NCBI RefSeq assembly: GCF_021729865.1
Contig: NZ_CP063400.1
Span: 4,278,001-4,342,000 of the forward strand
Reading direction: 5' to 3'
Source of the DNA: Hydrogenophaga sp. SL48
Lineage (GTDB): Bacteria; Pseudomonadota; Gammaproteobacteria; Burkholderiales; Burkholderiaceae_C
Length of the DNA: 64,000 bases
Shown here piece after piece: positions 35,430-44,017 of the stretch. The notes under the pieces are model-generated. The model was not told the DNA's origin. It saw only the letters and a program-made list of their open reading frames with translations, and did not search any database. Position numbers and translations under genes: made by a program. Each line of letters begins with the position of its first letter. Position 1 is the first letter of the stretch.

Positions 35430-36203
35430 ATGGCGCAGCAAGCACCCAAGAATGTCGTTCTCCTGGCCGCCGGTCGAGGCTCGCGCATGTCGCCGTTGAC
35501 CGACCATTGCCACAAGTCCTTGCTTCCGGTGGCTGGCAAACCTGCGCTGCAAATCATTCTCGACGAAGTGCTGAAGGGTGGCGCGGAAGATGTCGTCGTC
35601 GTGGTCGGGCACAGGCGTGCAGACATCGAGGCCTTCGTGCAAGGCAGGTATGGTGACGCAGTCCGTTGTGTGGCCAACGAGCGGTATGACGAAGACGTCA
35701 ACATCCTGTCAGTCCAGACCGGGGTGGACGCTTTGCGCCAGCCCGAGCAAGGCTACCTGATCATCGAAACCGATCTGGTCATGGAGCCCCGGGGCTGGCG
35801 TTCCGTGCTGTGCATTGAAGACCTTGGCACGTCGTTCTGGGTGACGCGTGGCCGCTATTCACAGGCACTGACCGGTGGTGCCCTGGATGCCGATGCGCAG
35901 GGTGGGGTTGTGCAGTTGGTCTACCGGCCGCACTACGATCCGGCCTGCGAGGGTTGGAGCAAGCTGCTGGGCATTCTTTATGTCGGTAGCGACGCCGTCG
36001 GGCAGGACATCTTGCTCAGGCAGCAAGCCATCGGCAAGAGCATCGCCCAGTACTACATGATGCCCTGGGTGGAGCATCTGGCCGAACTGCCGTGCTGCGC
36101 GCGCGACCTTGAAGATGTTTACGCGGTTTCATACAACGATGAGGCTGCCTATCGCCGCGCGGACGAGGCGTACGCGCACATACTGAGTCATGAAGGACGA
36201 TAA
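35430..36203 (+). CDS. nucleotidyltransferase (LicC-like head-group cytidylyltransferase), first
   Basis: This 257-residue protein has a nucleotidyltransferase fold: VVLLAAGRGSRMSPLTDHCH, then KSLLPVAGKP (Lys), ANERYDEDVNILSV, and the metal Asp in LIIETDLVM. It resembles LicC-type phosphocholine cytidylyltransferases and sugar-phosphate nucleotidyltransferases rather than tRNA enzymes. In this operon it probably activates a small phosphorylated head group with CTP; substrate unknown. A GTG at 35421 is an alternative start. It stands 37 bases after the second transferase gene, the largest gap in the operon. Confidence 0.75.
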   Translation: MAQQAPKNVVLLAAGRGSRMSPLTDHCHKSLLPVAGKPALQIILDEVLKGGAEDVVVVVGHRRADIEAFVQGRYGDAVRCVANERYDEDVNILSVQTGVDALRQPEQGYLIIETDLVMEPRGWRSVLCIEDLGTSFWVTRGRYSQALTGGALDADAQGGVVQLVYRPHYDPACEGWSKLLGILYVGSDAVGQDILLRQQAIGKSIAQYYMMPWVEHLAELPCCARDLEDVYAVSYNDEAAYRRADEAYAHILSHEGR

Positions 36204-36590
36204 ATGGGCATCGAGATGGTGGATGTGACTTTCCTGAAGCACATCGAGGGCTTTAGCAAGAAGCGGGTGCAATGGCTCAAGGACAAGATCGTTCGCGAAG
36301 GGGTGTGGAACAAGCCAGTGGCTCTGGATGTTTCGCATGGGCTTGTGCTGGATGGGCAGCACCGCATGGAGGTGGCCAAGGCCCTGGGGCTCAAGCGCAT
36401 TCCAGCGATCAAGTACGACTACTCCGCCGTGAAGGTCTGGAGCCTCAGGCCGGGCAAGCATGAGTTCACCTGGGAGACCGTGGTGGCGCGGGCATTGGCT
36501 GGCGACATCTATCCGTACAAGACAGTGAAACACGAGTTCCCTGTACCTCTGCCGGCCTGTCATTTCAGTATCGACGAGTTGATGGCATGA
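36204..36590 (+). CDS. ParB-fold protein resembling SerK/SbnI free-serine kinases
   Basis: This 128-residue single-domain protein of the ParB/sulfiredoxin fold has Glu32 and DGQHRMEVAKALGLKRIPAI (Asp50, His53, Arg54). The late motif YPYKTVKHEF resembles the one near the C terminus of SerK and SbnI, which phosphorylate free serine to O-phosphoserine. No DNA-binding helix-turn-helix follows, so it is not a partition ParB. Wedged between two nucleotidyltransferase genes (ATGA overlap with the next), it would supply a phosphorylated small molecule for activation. The kinase role is inference from motif and context. Confidence 0.6.
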   Translation: MGIEMVDVTFLKHIEGFSKKRVQWLKDKIVREGVWNKPVALDVSHGLVLDGQHRMEVAKALGLKRIPAIKYDYSAVKVWSLRPGKHEFTWETVVARALAGDIYPYKTVKHEFPVPLPACHFSIDELMA

Positions 36591-37261
36591 GCAAGGTAGG
36601 CAAAGCGATCATTCTGGCCGCAGGTCGAGGCAATCAAGCCGACGGGATTGCCAAGGCGCTCATCCGCCATCCGGTGACGGGAAAGTCCATTCTGAGTCAT
36701 GCGATAGAGGCGTTTGCAGGCAAGAAGATCGTCGTGGTGGCCGGCTTCCGTGCCATCCAGATGATGGAAACCCATCCGGAGGTGGACTATGTGCTCAACC
36801 ACGACTGGGCGATCACCAACAACGCCATGAGCCTGGCCTTGGCGTTGGCGTTGGACGACGAACCCAGTTACGTGGTGTCCGGCGACATTTTCTTTGAACG
36901 TGGGCTGATCGAGCGCCTGGACGCTGAGCCGGCCGACCTGGTTCTGACGGAGAACCGGGAGAACCGCGCACTGAGTGCCGTTCATTGCAAACTGCGAGCG
37001 GACGGGACGGTAGCGGCCACGTATCAGGGACCCGTTCAGGACATGGCCCACCCTGAGGCGATAGGGCTTTTCAAGGTCTCCAGCCCGAAAATCCTCAATG
37101 CTTGGAAACGACTTTGCACCAAGCACGGCAATCTGTTTGTCGGGCAGGTCCTGCCGTGCGGCGAAGATCCGGTTCACGCGGTGGATCGCGCTCAGGCCAT
37201 GTTTGACGAGATCAACACACCGGTCGACTACTTGCAACTCATAGAGCGCACACGCAAATGA
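36587..37261 (+). CDS. nucleotidyltransferase, second
   Basis: This 224-residue protein has AIILAAGRGNQADGIAKALI at the N terminus, the LNHDWAITNNAMSLALAL block and the metal Asp in VVSGDIFFERG. The TNN-x-SL motif is shared with phosphocholine, phosphonate and related head-group cytidylyltransferases. It is distinct from the first enzyme and shorter. It overlaps both neighbours (ATGA), so it is made together with the SerK-like protein; phosphoserine or a derivative is a reasonable guess for the substrate. Confidence 0.72.
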   Translation: MSKVGKAIILAAGRGNQADGIAKALIRHPVTGKSILSHAIEAFAGKKIVVVAGFRAIQMMETHPEVDYVLNHDWAITNNAMSLALALALDDEPSYVVSGDIFFERGLIERLDAEPADLVLTENRENRALSAVHCKLRADGTVAATYQGPVQDMAHPEAIGLFKVSSPKILNAWKRLCTKHGNLFVGQVLPCGEDPVHAVDRAQAMFDEINTPVDYLQLIERTRK

Positions 37262-38520
37262 TTCGCTCCCTGACCCTTGGGTTGCCGATGGGTATGCAGG
37301 CACCGAACGAGGTGGGTGCGCAGGCAAAGGCGTTTCTCGATCTGGCCCGTCAACGTCTGAACGCGGCCGATCTGGCACCGCGAACCACCCGTTTTACGCT
37401 GCCTCCTATGGGGCAGGAGGGTGAAACCGCGGGCGTATTGCTTTCAACCCTGCGCTGGGTTGACGACCTGGCTCAGGAAACCGGGGTGCGCTGGGTCTGT
37501 CTGCCGCTGGATTGGGTGGCGGAGGGTCCGCGTCGGGAGCGCAAGTTGTCCGCCATGGACGCGTTGACCCGGTTTCCGAGGGCCTTCGTTAATCTCATGA
37601 TCGCGCATGAGGGGCGCATTGCCGTCGAAGCCATCAACGATGCGGCGTCGTTCGTGCTCAACCTCTCCAAAAAGTCCAACAACGGCTTTGACAACTTCCG
37701 GGTAGGCGCGTCTGCCAACTGTCCGGCCAATGCCCCTTTCTTTCCCTTCTCACGCCATGAAGGAGAAAACATGGCGTTCAGCTTCGCCCTGGAAACGATT
37801 GGGCCAGCGCTGGAAGTCATGCGTTTGCCCGAGGTGCGGGCGCACCGCGACATTGCGCTGATCCGCGACAGAATGGTCCAGGCCTTGGTGCCTATGCTGC
37901 GGCGCATCGACGCCATTGGTCACAAGCTGGCCGAGCAGGGGCACGTGATCTACAGCGGGCTGGACGCATCGCTGGCCCCGTTTCCGGATGGCCAGATGTC
38001 GGTTGGGCTGCTGATCGAGCAGATATTGGGCGCCCCCGTTGGCAGTCAGGGCAGCGTATTCGTGACCACGGTGCTGACCGATGTACTGCGCACGGCGATT
38101 CGCGAAAGCGGGGCGAAGGCCGTCGGATTCAACGGCGTCATGTTCTCCGTCCTGGAGGACGAGTACCTGGCCTCGGCGAGCAGCCGGCGGCAGGTGAGCA
38201 TTGATGGGCTGACAGCCCTGGCCGCCGTGTGCGGTTGCGGCATCGACATGGTTCCCGTACCGGGCACCAGCTTTCAGGAAGAGATCGCAGCCGTCATGTT
38301 CGATATTGCCGCCCTGTCGTCGACCCTGGGGAAACCGCTGGGCGTGCGGCTGTTGCCCATTCCCAATCGAAGCGTCAATGAGTTCACCCAGTTCAACCTG
38401 GACTTCCTGTGTGATGGCCGGGTGTTGGCGCTGACCTCGAACGACCATAAATTTACTTCCGCCAGTGCCCTGCTGGACATTCAGAGCCCCTTGCGTTCAT
38501 TGAAAGGAAAGCCGTCGTGA
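37258..38520 (+). CDS. DUF711 (UPF0210) family protein
   Basis: This 420-residue protein carries the DUF711 signature NFRVGASANCPANAPFFPFS followed by RHEG, plus GFNGVMFSVLED and CGCGIDMVPVPG near the C-terminal third. The biochemical function of this widespread family is unknown to me. Its presence in a head-group operon between a nucleotidyltransferase and a methyltransferase gives it a testable context. It overlaps both neighbours (ATGA and GTGA). Confidence 0.8.
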   Translation: MIRSLTLGLPMGMQAPNEVGAQAKAFLDLARQRLNAADLAPRTTRFTLPPMGQEGETAGVLLSTLRWVDDLAQETGVRWVCLPLDWVAEGPRRERKLSAMDALTRFPRAFVNLMIAHEGRIAVEAINDAASFVLNLSKKSNNGFDNFRVGASANCPANAPFFPFSRHEGENMAFSFALETIGPALEVMRLPEVRAHRDIALIRDRMVQALVPMLRRIDAIGHKLAEQGHVIYSGLDASLAPFPDGQMSVGLLIEQILGAPVGSQGSVFVTTVLTDVLRTAIRESGAKAVGFNGVMFSVLEDEYLASASSRRQVSIDGLTALAAVCGCGIDMVPVPGTSFQEEIAAVMFDIAALSSTLGKPLGVRLLPIPNRSVNEFTQFNLDFLCDGRVLALTSNDHKFTSASALLDIQSPLRSLKGKPS

Positions 38521-39230
38521 TCGATCAGGACAAGGTGAAATCATTCTGGGATGCTCGGGCGAAGACCTACGAGAACCTTGCCTTCGAGAGCATCGCCAAT
38601 CTGGAGCAGGATTCCGAAAACCTCCAGCTCAAGATTCAACTGGAAACCGAGAAGGTGGGCCAATTCCTGGGCAACGTGGCGAGAATGTCTGTTCTCGACC
38701 TGGGTGCGGGCGTCGGCCAGTGGGCATTCCGGTTTACCGAAGCGGGCGCGCGCAGTGTCACGGCTGTGGAGTATTCGGAGCCCTTGGCCGAAATCGGCCG
38801 AGCCGAGGCTGAGCGACGCAGCTTTGGCAACGTCAGTTTCGTGGTGTCCTCTGCGGAAAACTATTCTTCGCCGGTGGCTTACGACCTGGTCTTCATCTCC
38901 GGTCTCTTCGTTTACATGAACGATGATCAGGCAGAGCGTCTGGTGAGCAATCTCAAGGGGTTCTGCCACGACCAGACCCTGATCCTCCTGCGCGACGGTA
39001 CGGCCTTGGCCTCGCGACATGAAATCAATGATCGTATGTCGGACCACCTGCAGTCTCGTTATTCGGCGACCTATCGCACGCGCCAGGAGTACATGGACTT
39101 GTTTGGCCAACATGGCTTCGTTCTTCAAAAGGACGAGAACATGTTTGACGAAGGATGCCCGTTGAACAAATATCCAGAAACGCGGCTGCGGATTTACCGC
39201 TTTGCGCGTGGCGTGGCATGCCAACGCTAG
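38517..39230 (+). CDS. SAM-dependent methyltransferase
   Basis: This 237-residue class I methyltransferase starts at GTG in a GTGA overlap. The SAM motif is VLDLGAGVGQWAFRFTEAGA (about 60-79), followed by an acidic residue at the end of the second strand (VTAVEYSEPL) and DLVFISGLFVY as motif III region. The substrate is unknown; the operon suggests a small amino-acid-like head group. The last 13 bases overlap the next gene. Confidence 0.8.
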   Translation: MIDQDKVKSFWDARAKTYENLAFESIANLEQDSENLQLKIQLETEKVGQFLGNVARMSVLDLGAGVGQWAFRFTEAGARSVTAVEYSEPLAEIGRAEAERRSFGNVSFVVSSAENYSSPVAYDLVFISGLFVYMNDDQAERLVSNLKGFCHDQTLILLRDGTALASRHEINDRMSDHLQSRYSATYRTRQEYMDLFGQHGFVLQKDENMFDEGCPLNKYPETRLRIYRFARGVACQR

Positions 39231-39961
39231 CCCCGGCCGGGGGTGAGGTTTCATGGCCCCTGGATGAGGGGGTGCTCGGTGTGGTCGGTGTGGCGCCTTG
39301 GGCCACACTGGAGTTCTGCCGCTGTTTCTATGGTCTGGTGAGCGCCCAGAAGGATTGGCACTTCCCCCGTGTGCTGCTGGATATCAACACCAAGCTTCCG
39401 AGCAGGGGCAGGCACCTGCAGCTGGGTGAGCGCGACCCGTCTCCCTACATTGCCGAGACCATTGCCGAGTTGGCGCAGGCCGGTGCAACGGTGGCGGTTG
39501 TCGCCTGCAACACGGCTCACATCCTTTTTGACCGGTGGTCCTACGGAGCACCTATTCCCGTGCTCAACATTGTTCGGGAGTCGGTTAGCAGTGCCCAGCG
39601 TTCGGGTGCGCGACGGCTGCTGGTGCTGGCGTCGGCTTCATTGGCTCAACACAATCTCTATGCCCAACAGGCCGAGTGGGCCGGTCTGGCCTGTTTGCCG
39701 CTGGCACCGGACCTTCAGTGCATCGTCAATGGGTTGATCGAGACCATCAAGACAAGCGGCAGCTTCTCGGCAAGCGATGGCGGGGCAATCGCAGAGCTTG
39801 TCGAATACGCCCACAAGGGTCAGGCCGATACGGTCCTGCTGGGTTGCACCGAGCTGTCGACGTTGAGGCAACATGTTGAAAGCGCAGGGCTTCAGGTCGT
39901 CGACTCGAACGAAGCGCTGGCCCGAGCCGCTTACATGTCCATCTGCCCAACAGCATCCTGA
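39218..39961 (+). CDS. aspartate/glutamate racemase family protein
   Basis: This 247-residue protein has the two catalytic Cys motifs of the cofactor-independent racemase fold, VACNTAHILFD and LLGCTELSTL, plus PVLNIVRESV. It could racemise or isomerise an amino-acid-like intermediate of the operon (serine-derived by the SerK model), or act as a decarboxylase of the same fold. ATG 39218 lies inside the methyltransferase gene. It ends 9 bases before the stop of the convergent transferase gene, where the two halves of the accessory region meet. Confidence 0.78.
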   Translation: MPTLAPAGGEVSWPLDEGVLGVVGVAPWATLEFCRCFYGLVSAQKDWHFPRVLLDINTKLPSRGRHLQLGERDPSPYIAETIAELAQAGATVAVVACNTAHILFDRWSYGAPIPVLNIVRESVSSAQRSGARRLLVLASASLAQHNLYAQQAEWAGLACLPLAPDLQCIVNGLIETIKTSGSFSASDGGAIAELVEYAHKGQADTVLLGCTELSTLRQHVESAGLQVVDSNEALARAAYMSICPTAS

Positions 39962-39970
39962 CCCTGGCAT

Positions 39971-42037
39971 CTACTTGCCCTCCACGCTCCAACCCTTTGC
40001 GTCAAAAGGGTCCTTCCCCCTGAGGATGAACTGCCTGTTGATCACAAAGGTGTTGGGCTTCTGTGCGCTGAACTGCCAAGGCACCATGGACGCCACAAAA
40101 GGGTCGTTTCTTCCCTGGGCCTCTATCGGTCGCATCCCCAGGTAGGGATTGACGCAGCCGCCGATGTCCTGGCAAAGCAGGCGGGGTACTTCCGCGTTGG
40201 GCATGTATTCTTCAGAGACAGTGACTGGACCGGTCGCACCGGCCGGCTTGAACAGAACCAAGGGGCGCAGACGGACAAAGTTGTTTTCCGTGGTTCCGCC
40301 GCCCTTCGCCCTGCGCGATTCGTCCTTCACATCCCCGACAATGCCGTGGTCTGACGCTAGGACAATCGTTGTGTTGTCGTAGACGCCCCGGGCCTTGAGC
40401 ACATCCATGTACTTGGCTACGGACAGCAGAACACAGCGCGCCGTATTGGCGTGCTGCCAAGAAAACTGGCTCTTGTGGCCCAGGCGTGCAAGTTCATCGC
40501 TGTCGGCCGTCACGCGCTCGGGCTGAGGCAGGCAATCCTTGCCCATGAAGTAGGGCTCGTGGGGCAAGATATTGGCGATGTAGTTGAAGCTGGGACCTCC
40601 ATCGTCGACCGCCGTCATCTGGTCCAGTGCTTCCAGCTCGGCCCATTCCCGAAAAGTGGTGCCGGCTGAGTGGTCCAGAAACGGCTTCCACGGTCCTTTG
40701 ACCTGGATGGCCTCCTTCATGGAGTAGGGCGCAATGCGCATGGTGCCCAGAATGTTCAGGAGATCCGCGTAGTTGGCCTCCGCCAGGTCATTGACGGGAA
40801 AACCCATGGCTTTGGCCTTTTGCAGGGAAATGCTCGAGGGCGTATGGGTGCAGGAGACCCCCTTTACATCCAGGAAGCTGCAGTCTCCCATCATGGTGAA
40901 GCCCAGTCCACGTGGATTGACGACGTTGACCCGGTATCCCTTGCCGGCGAAGTTGTAGGGAAGAATCGAAAACGCCTCGACCGACAGGTCTTGCAGCAGT
41001 CTGTTTCGCCCGTTCATCTCGACGGGCAGGTAGTCGTAACCCCCCCACATGGGGTGAACGCCGGCGATCGAGTTTTCGCCGGCTGACACGGAGCCCGGGT
41101 ACCAGGTGAAACCGCTCAAGCGGGTTGCCAGGGCGGGGTCATCTTCCAGTATCGCCTCCACGTACGACCCCATGAAGCGGTCGAGAAAGATGAACAACGT
41201 GTTCGACTGTGATCGGGAGAATTTCAGCGGCCTCTCAACCATGGCCTTCGCACCGCCTGACCCGCCCGCTTCACCCACCTGATCCTTGCTGGCACTGACA
41301 GTCGCCGCGACGACGATGGACACGTTGGCAATGACCAAGGCCACCACGAGAGGAGCCGTACCGAAGTGACGCCAAACGTGGCGCAAGACCAGTCCGACCG
41401 TTACGGCGATGGCCGCATCTGCCAAAGCTCGCATACCCACGGTGGGCAGAGGGATCGGCATCTGCTCGAACGCCAAACCTGAAAGCATGGGATATCCGAA
41501 AGGCAGTACGAAGGCATACAGCCAGCAGAGAAAGAAGCCGCCAACGGACAACACGGTCATGGCCGACCGCATGCCAGGGGAATGGATCACGCCATACAGT
41601 ATGGCCGCCAGATAGACGACCACCATTGCATCACGTGCGTTCACTCTCAACAATCGGTCCAGGTGAATGCCGATTTCACCGGGCGAAGTAAGAAACGTGG
41701 TGATCGGAATGGCCACGAGTGCCAATGTCGATATGCCCAGCACCGACAAGAGATACATCGGCAGGCGATAGCGGCCCAGCACGCTGGCAAGCTGCACCAG
41801 TTGAGGTTCTGCGTGCAGCCGATATGCCACCACCGATGCCATCGCCGATGCGGCCACCGACCAGGGCGAACATTCCAGCCACAGGGCAACGCAAAGCAGC
41901 GCGTAAGCCAGGCTGAGCTTCAGCGCGAAAGCAGCCATTTCCCCGAACCGGGACACTGCAAAATCCGATGCCTTCAACGCCAACAAGGCAACCGGAACGG
42001 TCACCAGAAACACGACAAGGGTGAGTAGGGCATTCAT
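39971..42037 (-). CDS. large membrane sulfatase/LtaS-like phosphotransferase
   Basis: This 688-residue protein has about eight hydrophobic segments in the first 245 residues and an alkaline-phosphatase-superfamily domain after them. Visible features are FIFLDRFMGSYVE (metal Asp), GSVSAGENSIAG with a Ser nucleophile candidate, NILPHEPYFM and LASDHGIVG with the Asp-His metal pair. It is larger than the tandem pair on the other strand and only distantly similar. With a glycerophosphotransferase-like gene and a private YidC upstream, a role in making or attaching a phosphoglycerol-type surface polymer is likely but inferred. Confidence 0.77.
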   Translation of the reverse strand: MNALLTLVVFLVTVPVALLALKASDFAVSRFGEMAAFALKLSLAYALLCVALWLECSPWSVAASAMASVVAYRLHAEPQLVQLASVLGRYRLPMYLLSVLGISTLALVAIPITTFLTSPGEIGIHLDRLLRVNARDAMVVVYLAAILYGVIHSPGMRSAMTVLSVGGFFLCWLYAFVLPFGYPMLSGLAFEQMPIPLPTVGMRALADAAIAVTVGLVLRHVWRHFGTAPLVVALVIANVSIVVAATVSASKDQVGEAGGSGGAKAMVERPLKFSRSQSNTLFIFLDRFMGSYVEAILEDDPALATRLSGFTWYPGSVSAGENSIAGVHPMWGGYDYLPVEMNGRNRLLQDLSVEAFSILPYNFAGKGYRVNVVNPRGLGFTMMGDCSFLDVKGVSCTHTPSSISLQKAKAMGFPVNDLAEANYADLLNILGTMRIAPYSMKEAIQVKGPWKPFLDHSAGTTFREWAELEALDQMTAVDDGGPSFNYIANILPHEPYFMGKDCLPQPERVTADSDELARLGHKSQFSWQHANTARCVLLSVAKYMDVLKARGVYDNTTIVLASDHGIVGDVKDESRRAKGGGTTENNFVRLRPLVLFKPAGATGPVTVSEEYMPNAEVPRLLCQDIGGCVNPYLGMRPIEAQGRNDPFVASMVPWQFSAQKPNTFVINRQFILRGKDPFDAKGWSVEGK

Positions 42038-42053
42038 TCCTGTACGCCTCTGT

Positions 42054-42701
42054 TCAGGCGCCTCGCGCCAACATGTTGCGAAGCAGTGACCAGAAGTTGT
42101 TCATCGTCCAATACAGGACCAGACCTGCGGGACTGGCGTACAACAACACCAGAAAAACCAGCGCCAGCGCGATGGCTTGAAGTCGCTTGGCGGGGTCTTT
42201 CACATAGTAGAAAACCGAAATGGCATTGATCCCTGTCATGAGCAGCGGAAGCAGGTTGATTCCGACGAGCAGTCCATCGGGTTTGCCAAGATCGTCGATC
42301 TGGCCGAAAGACATTCCTGCGAGGAGACCCGGTTGCGAAAGGAAATGGTAAACGGTGAAAAAGACGAGCAATTGCAGAAACAGCTCGTTTGAAGACACCA
42401 GCGACTGGATCGGGTGATAGTGAAACTGCCTATGCACAGCGCGCACATAAAAATAGCGCTCGCGCCCTTTGAAGTGGGTCTTCATGCGGGTCACTTCCCG
42501 GTCCATGCGCTCACGCTGAGCCCGCCCGGCCCGTGCTCTCTTCTCCATTTCGCGGTAAAGCGGATGAAGCAGCAGATTGATCGTGATACTGAATGCCACG
42601 ATTTTTCCGCCCATGTCCAGCCATGAAGGGAAATCGAGCAGGGCCTGATAAATCACCATCAGAGGCTGCAGCAGGATGATGTCGAGAATGGCCATCATCA
42701 T
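42054..42701 (-). CDS. YidC/Oxa1-like membrane insertase paralogue
   Basis: This 215-residue protein has five hydrophobic segments and a positively charged loop (EMEKRARAGRAQRERMDREV) like that of the YidC/Oxa1 core. It lacks the large periplasmic domain of housekeeping YidC, so it resembles the short Oxa1/Gram-positive form. The start overlaps the stop of the glycerophosphotransferase-like gene. A dedicated insertase beside a many-helix transferase suggests it inserts or stabilises that enzyme. The housekeeping yidC would be elsewhere. Confidence 0.78.
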   Translation of the reverse strand: MMMAILDIILLQPLMVIYQALLDFPSWLDMGGKIVAFSITINLLLHPLYREMEKRARAGRAQRERMDREVTRMKTHFKGRERYFYVRAVHRQFHYHPIQSLVSSNELFLQLLVFFTVYHFLSQPGLLAGMSFGQIDDLGKPDGLLVGINLLPLLMTGINAISVFYYVKDPAKRLQAIALALVFLVLLYASPAGLVLYWTMNNFWSLLRNMLARGA

Positions 42702-44017
42702 CGGTCAACGCGCTTGACGGTTTTCATTGCCGCCGAATCCTGAATGCGATGGTAGATGTGCTCTATTTGCGCTGCGGCTGCTTCAGCTGCGTGCCCGAAG
42801 TTGTAAATGAGCCTTTCACGAAACTGTTCGATCTTTTCCGCAGAGTGTTGGCTCAAGGCGTTGCCCAAGTGGGCCACGATGTTGCCCATTTCCGAGGGAG
42901 GAATCGGAATGATGAATTCCTTGCACAGTTGTTTCAGATCGCTGTCCCCACCCAGCAACTCCCCCTCCAGTCCTCCCATCTTCTGCTCTTGATCGATCAC
43001 GATCACCGGGCGCTGAAACACGAAGGCGCACTCATGGGCGATACCCGAAATATCGCTCAGCAAGATATGGGCTCTTGACAGCGATTCCGAAGGTGTCCGT
43101 GCGGTATCAATTTCTACATGGGCCAGGGCTGCCACCTCAGCAAACAGCTCCGGTTGTGAAATCCTCATCTGGGGATGCGGCCTCACGATCACGCGGTATC
43201 GCTTGGCAATGTCGGCGACAAATCCGGTACCCAGGCTGGTGAACATGCTCAAGGGCCCCCAGCTCGGGGCCACCAATACCACGGTTTCCGTTGAGGGTGA
43301 GGGGGGGGTAATGCGCGCAGCCTTGATCATTTCGTTGTAATAGGGAACACCCGTTTCAAGGAGTTCCTTGGCCCAGCCTCCCCGAATGGCTTCCATTTTC
43401 CGGATATTGGTCTTCAAAAACGGCCCGCAGCACAATACCGAATCAAAGTGATCGTAGGCATAGGGTCGAACAAATCTGGACTCACCCAAGGCATGCTGCA
43501 CCACGGTGTAATGCTTTACGCGCGGTGATCGCCTGAATGTCATGACATCCAGCTGGGGTGTCGTGGTCACCAGCAACGTGGCCTCAAGGTGATTCAGGAT
43601 GGAATAGCCGATCATTCCTGCTGGAATGGGGGAATGAGATATGCCTTCTGGCAGAGGTTCGAAGGAGTCGTCGCGCTGGTACATGGTGAAAAGCGTGACG
43701 TCGATATTCCGAGCATTCATGGCCCGCAGGATGGGTAGAAACGTTGTTTCGTAACGCGGGTCTTCACAGTGAATCGCAACGTCGCACTTCTGATCCTGAT
43801 GCCGAACGCGAAACAGCAGTTCGATGGCTCTGTAATAGAGGCCACGCACCGCAAAGTAGACCGAGACCACAATGCCTGTGACGATATAAAACAGTGCACT
43901 GCCCGTGCCCGGATCGATGTAGGCGGCGGCCGGGGCGGTATGCAGCAACAGGCCCAACGCAAAAAGTCTGCGCCTCTGGTGGGTTCGGCCGCGACCGCTG
44001 GTCAGCTTGTGTCTCAT
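42698..44017 (-). CDS. CDP-glycerol glycerophosphotransferase-like (TagB/TagF family) membrane protein
   Basis: This 439-residue protein has the N-terminal membrane block [20 protein letters not shown] and a second short hydrophobic part, then a GT-B-like domain. Motifs seen in TagB/TagF enzymes are [19 protein letters not shown] and [14 protein letters not shown]. The family transfers glycerol phosphate from CDP-glycerol to a growing wall polymer in Gram-positives; in Gram-negatives it acts in some capsules. No CDP-glycerol synthase (TagD) is in the window. The start overlaps the moaC stop (ATGA), an unusual link. Confidence 0.75.
   Translation of the reverse strand: MRHKLTSGRGRTHQRRRLFALGLLLHTAPAAAYIDPGTGSALFYIVTGIVVSVYFAVRGLYYRAIELLFRVRHQDQKCDVAIHCEDPRYETTFLPILRAMNARNIDVTLFTMYQRDDSFEPLPEGISHSPIPAGMIGYSILNHLEATLLVTTTPQLDVMTFRRSPRVKHYTVVQHALGESRFVRPYAYDHFDSVLCCGPFLKTNIRKMEAIRGGWAKELLETGVPYYNEMIKAARITPPSPSTETVVLVAPSWGPLSMFTSLGTGFVADIAKRYRVIVRPHPQMRISQPELFAEVAALAHVEIDTARTPSESLSRAHILLSDISGIAHECAFVFQRPVIVIDQEQKMGGLEGELLGGDSDLKQLCKEFIIPIPPSEMGNIVAHLGNALSQHSAEKIEQFRERLIYNFGHAAEAAAAQIEHIYHRIQDSAAMKTVKRVDR

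Noticed and set aside
36204..36590. Plasmid/chromosome partition ParB
   Set aside because: Only the N-terminal fold is present, no helix-turn-helix or ParA partner, and it sits in a biosynthetic operon.
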